Assembly (NCBI RefSeq): GCF_004353185.1
Contig: NZ_SMUS01000010.1
Location: 1 to 64,000, forward strand
Origin: Clostridium cuniculi
GTDB taxonomy: Bacteria > Bacillota > Clostridia > Clostridiales > Clostridiaceae
Direction: 5' to 3'
Length of the DNA: 64,000 bases
Below, piece after piece: positions 45,113 through 54,488 of this stretch (its first letter is position 1; each line of letters starts with the position of its first letter). The notes below the pieces were generated by a model. That model was not told the origin of the DNA. It saw nothing but the letters and a program-made list of their open reading frames with translations, and ran no database searches. A program made the translations under genes and the position numbers.

Positions 45113-45373
45113 TTATAACCTCCTTAGTTTATCACACATTATTTTATTTATTTCTATATATTCTTTTAAAGATAATTTATCTTTAAATAATTTATACATT
45201 TTAATTACATCACACTTATCTGGCCTATTATCATAAATTAAACATAATCTTGATTCCTTACTAAAATATCTGCATACCCCTGATCCATCATGCAAATCAG
45301 AATATATACTATTCATATTCAATCTTGTACAACATACTCCACATTTATCGCATTGAAATTTTATATTTGTCAT
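45113..45373 (-). CDS. YkgJ-like CxxCxxCC zinc/iron-chelating protein (first gene of the set)
   Basis: An 86-residue protein with the N-terminal CDKCGVCCTRL motif, a central GVCRYFSKESRLCLIY and YDNRPDKCDV, the conserved Cys set of the YkgJ/PF03692 family. The family is predicted to bind Zn2+ or an Fe-S centre. Here it opens a tightly spaced three-gene unit. Exact role unknown. GGAG-like site not obvious. Confidence 0.75.
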   Translation of the reverse strand: MTNIKFQCDKCGVCCTRLNMNSIYSDLHDGSGVCRYFSKESRLCLIYDNRPDKCDVIKMYKLFKDKLSLKEYIEINKIMCDKLRRL

Positions 45374-45559
45374 ATTTCCACTACTTTCAATTCTATATTA
45401 CAAAAGAATAAACTATTATATACTAAGATAATTTCATTCTTAATTATATTATAGATCAATAAAAAAATTATTTTTGTCGTATTTTGTCTAGCTATATTAA
45501 TTATTTAATTCTCTTAAATAAATATTATATTTGTATTTCTATATAAGTATCTTTTCATC

Positions 45560-46137
45560 AAAATAAAGGCCCTACAAAACGTAGAACCTTTATTCTTTAT
45601 AGTTATTTATAAAAAACTTTCAATATTACTTCTTACCTTTTAAACTAGCTCCACCAACAGCTGTCACAACTCCTTCAATACATAATGTAAATATTCCACT
45701 CATTACACCTATTTGCGGTAACTCAGATTGATTATTTGTTGGTTTTGAAGTAACAGATTCATCTTTTTTATCAGTATCAGAAGAAGTTCCTGCATTACTT
45801 TCATCTTTCTCCTCTTGCTTATCTCCATTATCTTCAATAACTCTATCCTTCTCATTTTCAGTCTTTACTTCACTATTATAAAGACCTTCAACTTCCTTAT
45901 CAGACAATGTTGTATTGAAAACTGTAATATTGTCAAATTTAGCATTTGATATATCCACATCTCCCCAAATGTTACCACTTACAATTATAACATCTGTTAT
46001 TAAAGCTAAGAATTTATCTTTAAAACAAACTGATATATCTTTATTATCTCTACCTACTTCATCGCCATTAACATATACAACAATTCCATCAGGCTTTACA
46101 GTATAAGTTACATATTCCCACTTATTTTCTTCTAATG
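45560..46137 (-). repeat. Direct repeat A: decayed copy of the GH43 gene's 3' end
   Basis: 45560-46137 matches 60912-61489 at a constant offset of 15,352 bp, with no net indel and about 40 mismatches over the coding part (roughly 92% identity by eye). It includes the terminator and the last third of the GH43 gene. It marks one edge of the inserted block. Confidence 0.9.
45565..45591 (-). terminator. Terminator copy in repeat A
   Basis: AAAGGCCCTAC (45565-45575) and GTAGAACCTTT (45581-45591) pair, followed on the minus strand by ATTTTGATG. It is the same hairpin that follows the intact GH43 gene. Confidence 0.75.
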
Positions 46138-46220
46138 TTTTTTAACTTTACCTATTTAACTTAATACTTCCTCGTTGTTAAATTTCCATGTAATTATAAT
46201 ATCATTTCTCCCCTCTATAG
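45626..46220 (-). pseudogene. Decayed duplicate of the GH43 arabinanase C-terminus
   Basis: The frame from about 46137 down to 45626 reads ENKWEYVTYT, then GNIWGDVDISNAKFDN and ELPQIGVMSGIF: the LamG-type module and cell-wall anchor of the GH43 gene, with the sorting motif changed from LPQTG to LPQIG. Upstream, 46143-46220 continues with the Ig-like segment (GRNDIIITWKFNNEEVLS then a stop), matching 62012-62089. About 517 bp between them has been lost. There is no catalytic domain or signal peptide, so this is a pseudogene. Confidence 0.85.
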
Positions 46221-46241
46221 GTTTTAAATATTAATTTATTA

Positions 46242-49200
46242 TTAATTCTTAATTAAACTATCTCTAACTTTTTTTACCGCCTTAGGCAAGGCCTTTAATA
46301 CAATTCTATCTGATAAAACAATTGCATTGTTTGGAATTAACTTATTTTCCTTCCCCCACATAACTGGATAAATATATATATTAGTTTTCTTATTATTATA
46401 TAATATTTGTATCTTATTATTTACCTCTATAATACAATTATTATCAATCTCTAAAATCTCTTTTATTGGTTTAAATATTTTAACTTGTTCTAATAAAGTT
46501 AATTCATTAGCAATTTTTCCTTCAATACCCCATTCAATTAATTGTAAACCAATTTTTCTATCTAACATACTCTGAACTCGCTGATTCCAAAAATGATTTA
46601 AGCATTGATGACAAGATGTATCACACTTACATTCTAACAATAATTTTTTACTACTCATTATTAATTCATTTGCTCTTAATGCAATTTCTGAGCTATATCC
46701 AGCCCCACTTGACAAACTATCGAATAAAAAGATATCAATATATAATTCTTCATTGCCTTCTCTAATTCTATATCCACCTTTAATTTCATTAAATTCAATA
46801 TCTAACAATCTACTAGAAGCTAAAATCATAGCTTCTGTCACAGTAGTTGCTGAAGTTTTTAACCAAAACTCATTTAAATCACAATTAATAAAATTTTTGT
46901 CAATCCTGAATTCAAATACAGCCATATCCGTTATAAAATTAGTTCCTAAAACTACATCTGCAATATCTCTATGTGAACATTTCTTCATATAACCTCTTGG
47001 ATGTTTATATGGTCTCTTTACATTCTTAAACTCTTGCGCTCCAGGTACTGCAGCTCCACAATCTTTACATACTTTAAATCCTTTATTTTTAGGCCCATTA
47101 TTTAATATTATTAACTTTTGATCTTCTCTTCTAGCAATTCTTATATTATTACATCCAAACTCTTTCATATCATTTTGATTTGGTGTTGTTGAATAGCATG
47201 GTTCTTGTGCAAATGATATTTCATTATCACTTTCCGCTTCAGGAATACTATCTGCATTTAATGGAGCAAATCCCCATGGTTTTAACATATTTTTTTCACC
47301 AATATTTGCTCCCTTACAAAATGGACATTTTCCATCCTTAGGCGAACTTATATCAAACCATCCACATAATTTATTATTACAATAATAAACTGTCTTATAA
47401 TAATCTCTATTTTCAAAATATGTTCTTGCTGCTTTATCATAATTACCTGTTAAGAACTTAGAATGATAACTATATATTCCACCTGATCTATATGTTTTCT
47501 TATCAACTACTATTAATCTTCCTGGAGCATATTCACTAATAGCCATATCTAATGCTCTATCTGGCTTTTGTATAATCCTTTTTCCCTCTTTATCCTCAAT
47601 ATAAAATCCTACTACATTTTTAGGAAATGAGTATGTTGGAAATATACTTTCCTCATATAATACATCTAAAACTGATTTTTGATTATTATTTTCATCATTA
47701 TAGTCATTTGGATTATTTTCTACTTTACACTTAACTTCATATAGCCTCTTCAATAAATCATTCTTAAAAAGATTAAAGTCAATTGTTATATTTCTTGGTA
47801 TTAAAATATTTTTTTCATTCTTAGCTAAAGAATAACTTTTAACATACTTCTTAAAGTCTTCATATGCTGTTTCAAAAAAACTAGAAATTCCTATCTCCTC
47901 AATAGAAATTCCTTGTTGCATGAAATACTTCGTTACTAATACAATACTTAAATGCCTATAAACCAATTTACTATTCTCAATATCTATCCAAGGTTTTCGT
48001 ACATCCCCTGAAATTATTATTTCTGGATTATTAAAATAATAATTATCATGAGGTCCATTATCTGTATAAGTTACAATTGTTGAAATAGATGCACTTTTTC
48101 TTCCTGCTCTCCCTGCCCTTTGTTGATAATTTTCTCTCATAGGAGGAATGTTCCTCAATCCAACTGCTGTTAATGAACCAATATCAATTCCAACCTCCAT
48201 AGTTGTTGTGCAACTTAATATATCAACTGGCACATCATCATTAGTTTGTACATCCTGAAACCTCATTTCATAGTCTTCAGTGGTAGACCATAACTTCTGT
48301 CTTTGATCCTTATGCGATAGTTGTGCTGAATGTTCTTCTGTGTTAATACTTGTAATTTTATCATTTATATTATTAATAACTTCTAAAACAGGTTTTCTCC
48401 AGAAACTTAATCTTCCAAAATCTTCTGATCCCATCTCTTTAATATGTTTAGAACCACAGTGTGAACACATTCCCCATATACTCTTACTAAAAACGCCTGA
48501 ACACTCCTTACAATGATACCATTTTTCTAAATCAGCACAGATTAATTTAATTACATTTAAATTTAAAAATACCTCTTCTTCTCTACCTAAATTATTAGTA
48601 AATTTTAAGAAACATTTATAAATTAAATTTATCTGCTCTTCAGTATAACCTCTACTTCCAAGAATAACTCTTATAGTTCTATTAATATTTTTATCTTTTT
48701 TTATACCAAATCTTTCAAAATTACTCGCCTTAATATTTCTTCTTATCTCATTATCAATTTTATCACCAAGTGCATAACTATCTTTCATAACTAAGTTTGC
48801 CCATATTGCAAACAAATCACAAAATTCCTCTGTGCTTAACTCAACCTCTTCATCATCTAAATCATCTTCTACTTCTATTAGTAATCTTTTACTACATGGA
48901 TATACATAACATAAAGCTATATCGGATAATGAATGATAACTACTACATAATAATTTAAGAATACTCTGATTATATAAACCCGGTCTATTATTAAATTCCT
49001 CATTTAACTCATCATATTCAATTTCCCTATTTCTTCTTCTTGCTCTTCTTATTTTTTCACTTACTTTTTCAATATCACGTTTAAATATCTCTTCATCTTT
49101 ACCATAAAATAATTTTAAATTATTATTATATGCTACTTCTAAAAATGCAACATATAATAGCTCCATCGTTGGAGCTTTATTATTATTCTTAGCCCATTCA

Positions 49201-51473
49201 CCCAATTTTTTGCTTGCTAATACAATAACTTTTCTTATTGCATCATCATCTGCTGCCTTAGTTAAGTCCTTAGCTAATCCTGCAGCTCTTTGTCTGCTAT
49301 CTGAAAATAGCAAAACCTTCCTTCCAGCATTTGGGAATTTTTTTATTAATTCTTCTTTAAATATAGTTGGTGGCTGTATATGCAACTGTTCAGATACTAA
49401 ATTATAAAATGATTCATTTCCCTTTGTAATAAAATCAGTAACATTTAAATGTGATTTCTTACATTTAGGACAAATATAATATGTTAATACACCTGGTTTT
49501 CCTTTTTGCTCTTTATTCTCGTATGCAACATGAATAAACCCTTCATTATTTGCATAATTATCATTTTCATATAACTTTCCTGTTAATGAATTTAACCATC
49601 CTATCCTAATATCTTTAGATTTTTTATAATTTAAATTACTAGGAATAATATATAAATGTACTTCCTTAAAAGCTTCATCATATTGTTCACCTAGTGAATT
49701 CCATATAAATTTCTCACTATATTCATTACTATACATATATCCTTTTAAAAATAATGCCCCACATCTACGATCATTAACTAGTTCATATACTTTGGATCCA
49801 CAACAATCACAAAGCTCTTTTTTAGAGTTTAAAAAAATCTTTCCTATTGAAATTCCCTCTGATGACACCCCTTCAGAACAATTAGGATTACTACAAGCAT
49901 ATATTCCTTGAATTCCTCTAAACATCATGTGTAATCTTGCTGGAAATAATACTTGTTTATCCTTATTTTTAGCTAAAGGAGATACTGCTAATAACGTTTC
50001 TACAGCTCTTCTTGCTTTTTCCCTTTCTTCATTAGGAAATATATTTTCAGCTAAATATTCATAGCTTTTAGCTGACCCTCTACATGCCTTTAATATTTTC
50101 ATCATTGGTTCTAAATTTTCTAAATAACTATAAAGCCATTGCTCACATTCATTGTAATTATTAAAATTAACATTCTCCCCCATTTGTTTAGCAAAGTACT
50201 TGATAGAATTTATACGCTCATCTTCTTCACACTGAAAAATATCCACATTAATATTTGCAAGCTTATTAATATCACACTTTTTAGAAGCCTCAAAATTTAT
50301 TGTAGCTTGTACACCATTTATTATACTAATATCATTAATATCACATCCTGTAATATCTGTTATAAAATTATTAATATCATATTCTCCATCTTTAGGAACA
50401 CTAGCCGAAGTCAAAATAAATTGTACTCTCTTTTCTTGTATTCCTAAAGTATTTAATAACCTCCTAATAAGTAATGCAACTTCTCCTCCTGCTGCTCCTT
50501 TATACATATGTGCTTCATCAATAATTATAGTTAATTTATTCTTTTCATCTAAACTTAACCATTGTCTAGTATCATCCCACAACTTATTTTCCCTTGGTCT
50601 TATTAACATATATTCAAGCATTGAATAGTTTGTAATTAATATATCTGGACACAACTGCTGCATTTCTTGTCTAGTTATCAATTCTGCATCCTTATCATCA
50701 GTAACATGTTTTCCATTTTTTAAATTCTCAACAAATTCTGATAAATTATATTTAGATGGATACTTTCCTATTTCTATAAGTTTCTTCTTAATACTCTCGT
50801 CTTTTTTCAATAAATCTGTTTCTAAAGTTTTTGCTAGATCTTTATCCTGCTCTAAATTTATTTCTCCCGGATATGGCGTTCTACCTGTGTACATACCAAA
50901 TTGTGGACGCCTTACATTTTGACCATTTAATTCTTCAAAGAAACTTAAAAACCTACCTTCGCTATCACCAATCATTTTTCTTAATCTTCCAATTTGATCG
51001 GATACTAAAGCATTCATTGGATAAAGCATTAAAGCTCTAACTCCTCTTTGTTCCCAACTTACATTTTTTGCTTCACTTATAATACTACTAATCATTGGCC
51101 ACATAAAACATTCTGTCTTTCCTGAACCTGTTCCTGTAGCAACAAATGTATTCTTTCCATTATAAAAACTTTCTAAAGCCTTTATTTGATGCTCGTATGG
51201 ATTTTTATATACCCCTAAATTATTTTTAATCATATTTAATAATATATTTTTAATATTTTCTGGTATATTAGCATTTACAACTCCATTCTCTCTTACTTTA
51301 TATGATGGATTAGCCTCAATAAATGGTTTAGAATAAAGAATTCCCTCTTTTTCTAATTTATCTTTACACGCTTCTATTAATAATTGACTTTCCCCTAAAT
51401 ACTGAGCAATAATATAATCCTTCAATTTATTTCTTAAAGCATTATGAGTACTATTTACACTATACCTCTCCAT
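46242..51473 (-). CDS. Very large SF2 (DEAH) helicase with MZB/DUF1998-type C-terminus
   Basis: About 1743 residues. Walker A ATGTGSGKTECF lies near residue 115, IIDEAHMYKGAAGGE near 320, LTSASVP near 360, then the helicase C half with STTMEVGIDIGSLTAVGLRN and QRAGRAGRKSASIS. Zinc-ribbon Cys pairs are scattered (CSNPNCSEG, CDCCGS). The end has an MZB-type CKCDTSCHQCLNHFWNQ, as in MrfA, DrmB-type and DruE-type helicases. It is probably the DNA-translocating motor of the cluster. The start is ambiguous: an in-frame TTG at 51485 and ATG at 51473 are both poorly served by ribosome sites, so coupling to the previous overlapping gene is likely. Confidence 0.85.
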   Translation of the reverse strand: MERYSVNSTHNALRNKLKDYIIAQYLGESQLLIEACKDKLEKEGILYSKPFIEANPSYKVRENGVVNANIPENIKNILLNMIKNNLGVYKNPYEHQIKALESFYNGKNTFVATGTGSGKTECFMWPMISSIISEAKNVSWEQRGVRALMLYPMNALVSDQIGRLRKMIGDSEGRFLSFFEELNGQNVRRPQFGMYTGRTPYPGEINLEQDKDLAKTLETDLLKKDESIKKKLIEIGKYPSKYNLSEFVENLKNGKHVTDDKDAELITRQEMQQLCPDILITNYSMLEYMLIRPRENKLWDDTRQWLSLDEKNKLTIIIDEAHMYKGAAGGEVALLIRRLLNTLGIQEKRVQFILTSASVPKDGEYDINNFITDITGCDINDISIINGVQATINFEASKKCDINKLANINVDIFQCEEDERINSIKYFAKQMGENVNFNNYNECEQWLYSYLENLEPMMKILKACRGSAKSYEYLAENIFPNEEREKARRAVETLLAVSPLAKNKDKQVLFPARLHMMFRGIQGIYACSNPNCSEGVSSEGISIGKIFLNSKKELCDCCGSKVYELVNDRRCGALFLKGYMYSNEYSEKFIWNSLGEQYDEAFKEVHLYIIPSNLNYKKSKDIRIGWLNSLTGKLYENDNYANNEGFIHVAYENKEQKGKPGVLTYYICPKCKKSHLNVTDFITKGNESFYNLVSEQLHIQPPTIFKEELIKKFPNAGRKVLLFSDSRQRAAGLAKDLTKAADDDAIRKVIVLASKKLGEWAKNNNKAPTMELLYVAFLEVAYNNNLKLFYGKDEEIFKRDIEKVSEKIRRARRRNREIEYDELNEEFNNRPGLYNQSILKLLCSSYHSLSDIALCYVYPCSKRLLIEVEDDLDDEEVELSTEEFCDLFAIWANLVMKDSYALGDKIDNEIRRNIKASNFERFGIKKDKNINRTIRVILGSRGYTEEQINLIYKCFLKFTNNLGREEEVFLNLNVIKLICADLEKWYHCKECSGVFSKSIWGMCSHCGSKHIKEMGSEDFGRLSFWRKPVLEVINNINDKITSINTEEHSAQLSHKDQRQKLWSTTEDYEMRFQDVQTNDDVPVDILSCTTTMEVGIDIGSLTAVGLRNIPPMRENYQQRAGRAGRKSASISTIVTYTDNGPHDNYYFNNPEIIISGDVRKPWIDIENSKLVYRHLSIVLVTKYFMQQGISIEEIGISSFFETAYEDFKKYVKSYSLAKNEKNILIPRNITIDFNLFKNDLLKRLYEVKCKVENNPNDYNDENNNQKSVLDVLYEESIFPTYSFPKNVVGFYIEDKEGKRIIQKPDRALDMAISEYAPGRLIVVDKKTYRSGGIYSYHSKFLTGNYDKAARTYFENRDYYKTVYYCNNKLCGWFDISSPKDGKCPFCKGANIGEKNMLKPWGFAPLNADSIPEAESDNEISFAQEPCYSTTPNQNDMKEFGCNNIRIARREDQKLIILNNGPKNKGFKVCKDCGAAVPGAQEFKNVKRPYKHPRGYMKKCSHRDIADVVLGTNFITDMAVFEFRIDKNFINCDLNEFWLKTSATTVTEAMILASSRLLDIEFNEIKGGYRIREGNEELYIDIFLFDSLSSGAGYSSEIALRANELIMSSKKLLLECKCDTSCHQCLNHFWNQRVQSMLDRKIGLQLIEWGIEGKIANELTLLEQVKIFKPIKEILEIDNNCIIEVNNKIQILYNNKKTNIYIYPVMWGKENKLIPNNAIVLSDRIVLKALPKAVKKVRDSLIKN

Positions 51474-52515
51474 CTTTATATTCAACCATCCTTATCTTCA
51501 AACTAGTTAAAATTAATTTAATATAATCCCATACTTCTATTTTAAATAATAAATTTGTAACATCACTAATATTACTTTTAGGCCATCCCAAGCCTAATAG
51601 AATACTTTCTTCTATAGCCGGTAACTTATTTGTTAATTTTAACTGTACATATCCTTTACTAACTTTATTAACGTAGGCTATACTAGGATTTGCACATTCA
51701 CTTTTTAAATTTAACATATATCTTCGTACTTCTAATCTATCTATATCATATTTACTTATTGATGAAATAAATAATCTACTATCTTTTTTCTTAATAAATC
51801 CATAATCAAAATCATTATATTTATATATAGTAATATCATTATCTTTTAAATTAATAACATCACTCCAACAATTTGATAAACACTTATTTCCATATTTATT
51901 AAATACTTTTAATTGATTACTTTCTTTAATTTCATTCATAGGGTTATTTAAATATGTAACATAAACATTTTCTAACCTTTCCATATCATAATTAAAAAAT
52001 TTATTTATTTCTTTAAAATCTATATTATTGCAATTTCCTTTATTTCTATCTATAAATAATAATCCTGCAATATTAAATAAGTTTACGTTACCAATACCTC
52101 TAATAAGTTTACTATTTGAAGATATATTTACAAAACTAGATTTAGGAATCCCAAAATCTGTATTAAATCCAACAGAAATTATATCACCGCTTCTCGCTAA
52201 TCTATCTCTTATTGTTACTATAGGTGACTCTTTATTATTTTCATTATAAAACCATTTTCGAACTTCAGGAAATACTAATAAAAACTTTTCTAATAACTCT
52301 TCTCCTTTAGATAATAAATACTTCTTACTTTTAAATACTTTTTTATCTAATACTTCTTTATCTAATATACATAGTCTAATATGTATTGATATTGCTGAAT
52401 ATAACAATCTAGCTATATATTCTTTATTATTTTCTTCATTATATGAATAAACATTTATATCATCTGATATTTTTTTTATCAATATATTTTTTATATTATC
52501 CACTAAATTCCACAT
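51460..52515 (-). CDS. Unknown partner of the helicase
   Basis: A 351-residue protein of no recognised family, mostly helical at the N-terminus and beta-rich at the centre (KVFNKYGNKCLSNCWSDVI). It overlaps the helicase gene at its end and the previous gene at its start (ATG inside the stop region), so it is tightly coupled in one operon. It is very AT-rich, like its neighbours. Its length and position recall accessory subunits of helicase-based defence systems; that is inference. Confidence 0.6.
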   Translation of the reverse strand: MWNLVDNIKNILIKKISDDINVYSYNEENNKEYIARLLYSAISIHIRLCILDKEVLDKKVFKSKKYLLSKGEELLEKFLLVFPEVRKWFYNENNKESPIVTIRDRLARSGDIISVGFNTDFGIPKSSFVNISSNSKLIRGIGNVNLFNIAGLLFIDRNKGNCNNIDFKEINKFFNYDMERLENVYVTYLNNPMNEIKESNQLKVFNKYGNKCLSNCWSDVINLKDNDITIYKYNDFDYGFIKKKDSRLFISSISKYDIDRLEVRRYMLNLKSECANPSIAYVNKVSKGYVQLKLTNKLPAIEESILLGLGWPKSNISDVTNLLFKIEVWDYIKLILTSLKIRMVEYKDGEV

Positions 52516-54476
52516 TCCTTCTCAATATAATTAATGAATTCTTCAAATGTATATGACTCTATTTTCTTTTCTCTTAATAAACCTATAAAACTATTAACTC
52601 TTCCCTTATTTTTACTTAATGGATATATTGTATATTGAGCTATTATATTAAATACTAATTCTATATCTATTTTATAAGTTTCATTCATAATGCTAATTGC
52701 ATTAGATAATATATATTTCATTACTTTATTAATGACATTTATATTATCATACCTATTTGAAATTAATTCATAAAAATAATTTACATTTTTTTTGCTTATA
52801 TCTAAAATGCCATCACTAACTAATGATATAATCATTTCTTCATTTTTAGATAATCCACCTACATATTCAATATCAATTGGAATTATATAATTAAAAATAC
52901 TTCTATTTATAATATGGATATTATCAGAATTTTCCATAGAAAATAACACTATTTTATCTTTTATCGCTTTTACTATTGGTAAATATATATTTTCATTAAA
53001 ACTTTCTATAATATTTTCTAATAAAATTACTTTATTAGAAGATTTATTAATATGATTTATTAATGATTCACATGTTTCTGTTCTTTGCGATAAATTTATT
53101 ATCTCAGGTGCTTGTCCATACATACTTGTAGAAATCGCCTTTGCTACCCCTCTTGAGTTATATCCAATAAGTGCTATTGGGGTTTTAGATACCATTATCG
53201 CAGTTAAATACTTTGCTAAATTTCCTTTAAATTTAGATTCTATACCTGCAATTTCCAAATTCACCTCTAAATCATAAATAAAGTCTTTTATATCGGAAGT
53301 ATTATATACTTCGCCGAGTATTAGTTTTTCACATATACTATGTATATAGCTTGAATTATCCTTAATTCCCACTTCTCCAATTAAACCTTTTATTTTATTA
53401 ATATTTATTAATAAATTTTTTTCTAAATATTCAATATCATTTTCATACTGTAATTTCTTTTTATTAATTTTTTCACTCTCATCTTTTAATTCTTGAATTT
53501 TTTTAGATATATTTTCAAGTTCATTTTTTTTCACTTCTATTTCTTTGATTAATTTAAAATTATTTTTTTTAAATTTATCCTCTAACTCATTATTAAACTC
53601 AATAGTTTTTTTATTTATTATTAAATTTACTTCTTCAAGTTCTTTCACTTTTTCTATATATCTTTTATTTAATTGCTCTATTTTATTTTTTTCATTTAAT
53701 AATTCTTTATCAAACTTTTTTTTCTCTTCATTTTTTTCTTTCTCTAACTTATTACAACTTTTTTCAATGTCTTTTATTCGATATTTATAATTTTTTTCTC
53801 TTGTTTCATACTCTTCTTTTAGGTTATCTATTATAATTAAATTATTAAACTCTAATTCTTTTTTTTCATTTTTTAATTGTTTTATTTCAGCTTCAAGATT
53901 AGTTATTATATATTCCTTCTCTTTCTTCAATTCCTCTTGTTTTTCTTTATATTGAGCTTGTATTTTAGTTACAATTTCTTTCTCTCTCTCTTTAATTTTT
54001 CTTTTCAATTCACAAATATAATTTATTTCTTTTTTGGCTTTTAAAGTTAATTTTATTTTATTAATAATGAAATATAATTCTATATCTGTATCAAAACTAC
54101 TTTCTAATAATATATCTATTAAAGTATTCAATTCATTTTCCTTCTTCAATATATTATCTAAAGTAATATTTTTTTCTTTACAAGTATTATCAACCTTTAA
54201 TAATATTTCTTTTATTGATGTATAAATAAAAGAAATTAACTTCATATTTTTATCAATAGTAATATTTTTATAAAATGAATCAACAATCATTTTTTTAGTT
54301 ATACTTTCTACCCTGAATGACTGATATATTTTAGGTTTACATTTTGGATTTTTTTTCAAAAACATCCTAATGCTTTTTATTGAAATAATATTTATTATTC
54401 TCTCAAATACTTCATAATCTAAACTTTGTATAAAATCATTATATGAATTTACCGATTCTACTCCTAATTTTTTCAT
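52503..54476 (-). CDS. Coiled-coil protein with degenerate AAA+-like domain
   Basis: A 657-residue protein. Residues about 150-370 are a long Lys/Glu coiled coil (KKKEKEYIITNLEAEIKQ). After it comes a compact domain in which ALIGYNSRGVAKAIS (near 442) takes the place of a Walker A loop and NKVILLENIIESFNEN (near 482) the place of Walker B, but the key GKT and DE residues are missing. This suggests a degenerate AAA+-like module that is not an active ATPase. It overlaps the next gene by 13 bases. Function unknown; a scaffold or sensor role is inferred. Confidence 0.55.
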   Translation of the reverse strand: MKKLGVESVNSYNDFIQSLDYEVFERIINIISIKSIRMFLKKNPKCKPKIYQSFRVESITKKMIVDSFYKNITIDKNMKLISFIYTSIKEILLKVDNTCKEKNITLDNILKKENELNTLIDILLESSFDTDIELYFIINKIKLTLKAKKEINYICELKRKIKEREKEIVTKIQAQYKEKQEELKKEKEYIITNLEAEIKQLKNEKKELEFNNLIIIDNLKEEYETREKNYKYRIKDIEKSCNKLEKEKNEEKKKFDKELLNEKNKIEQLNKRYIEKVKELEEVNLIINKKTIEFNNELEDKFKKNNFKLIKEIEVKKNELENISKKIQELKDESEKINKKKLQYENDIEYLEKNLLININKIKGLIGEVGIKDNSSYIHSICEKLILGEVYNTSDIKDFIYDLEVNLEIAGIESKFKGNLAKYLTAIMVSKTPIALIGYNSRGVAKAISTSMYGQAPEIINLSQRTETCESLINHINKSSNKVILLENIIESFNENIYLPIVKAIKDKIVLFSMENSDNIHIINRSIFNYIIPIDIEYVGGLSKNEEMIISLVSDGILDISKKNVNYFYELISNRYDNINVINKVMKYILSNAISIMNETYKIDIELVFNIIAQYTIYPLSKNKGRVNSFIGLLREKKIESYTFEEFINYIEKECGI

Positions 54477-54488
54477 TATTTTATCATC

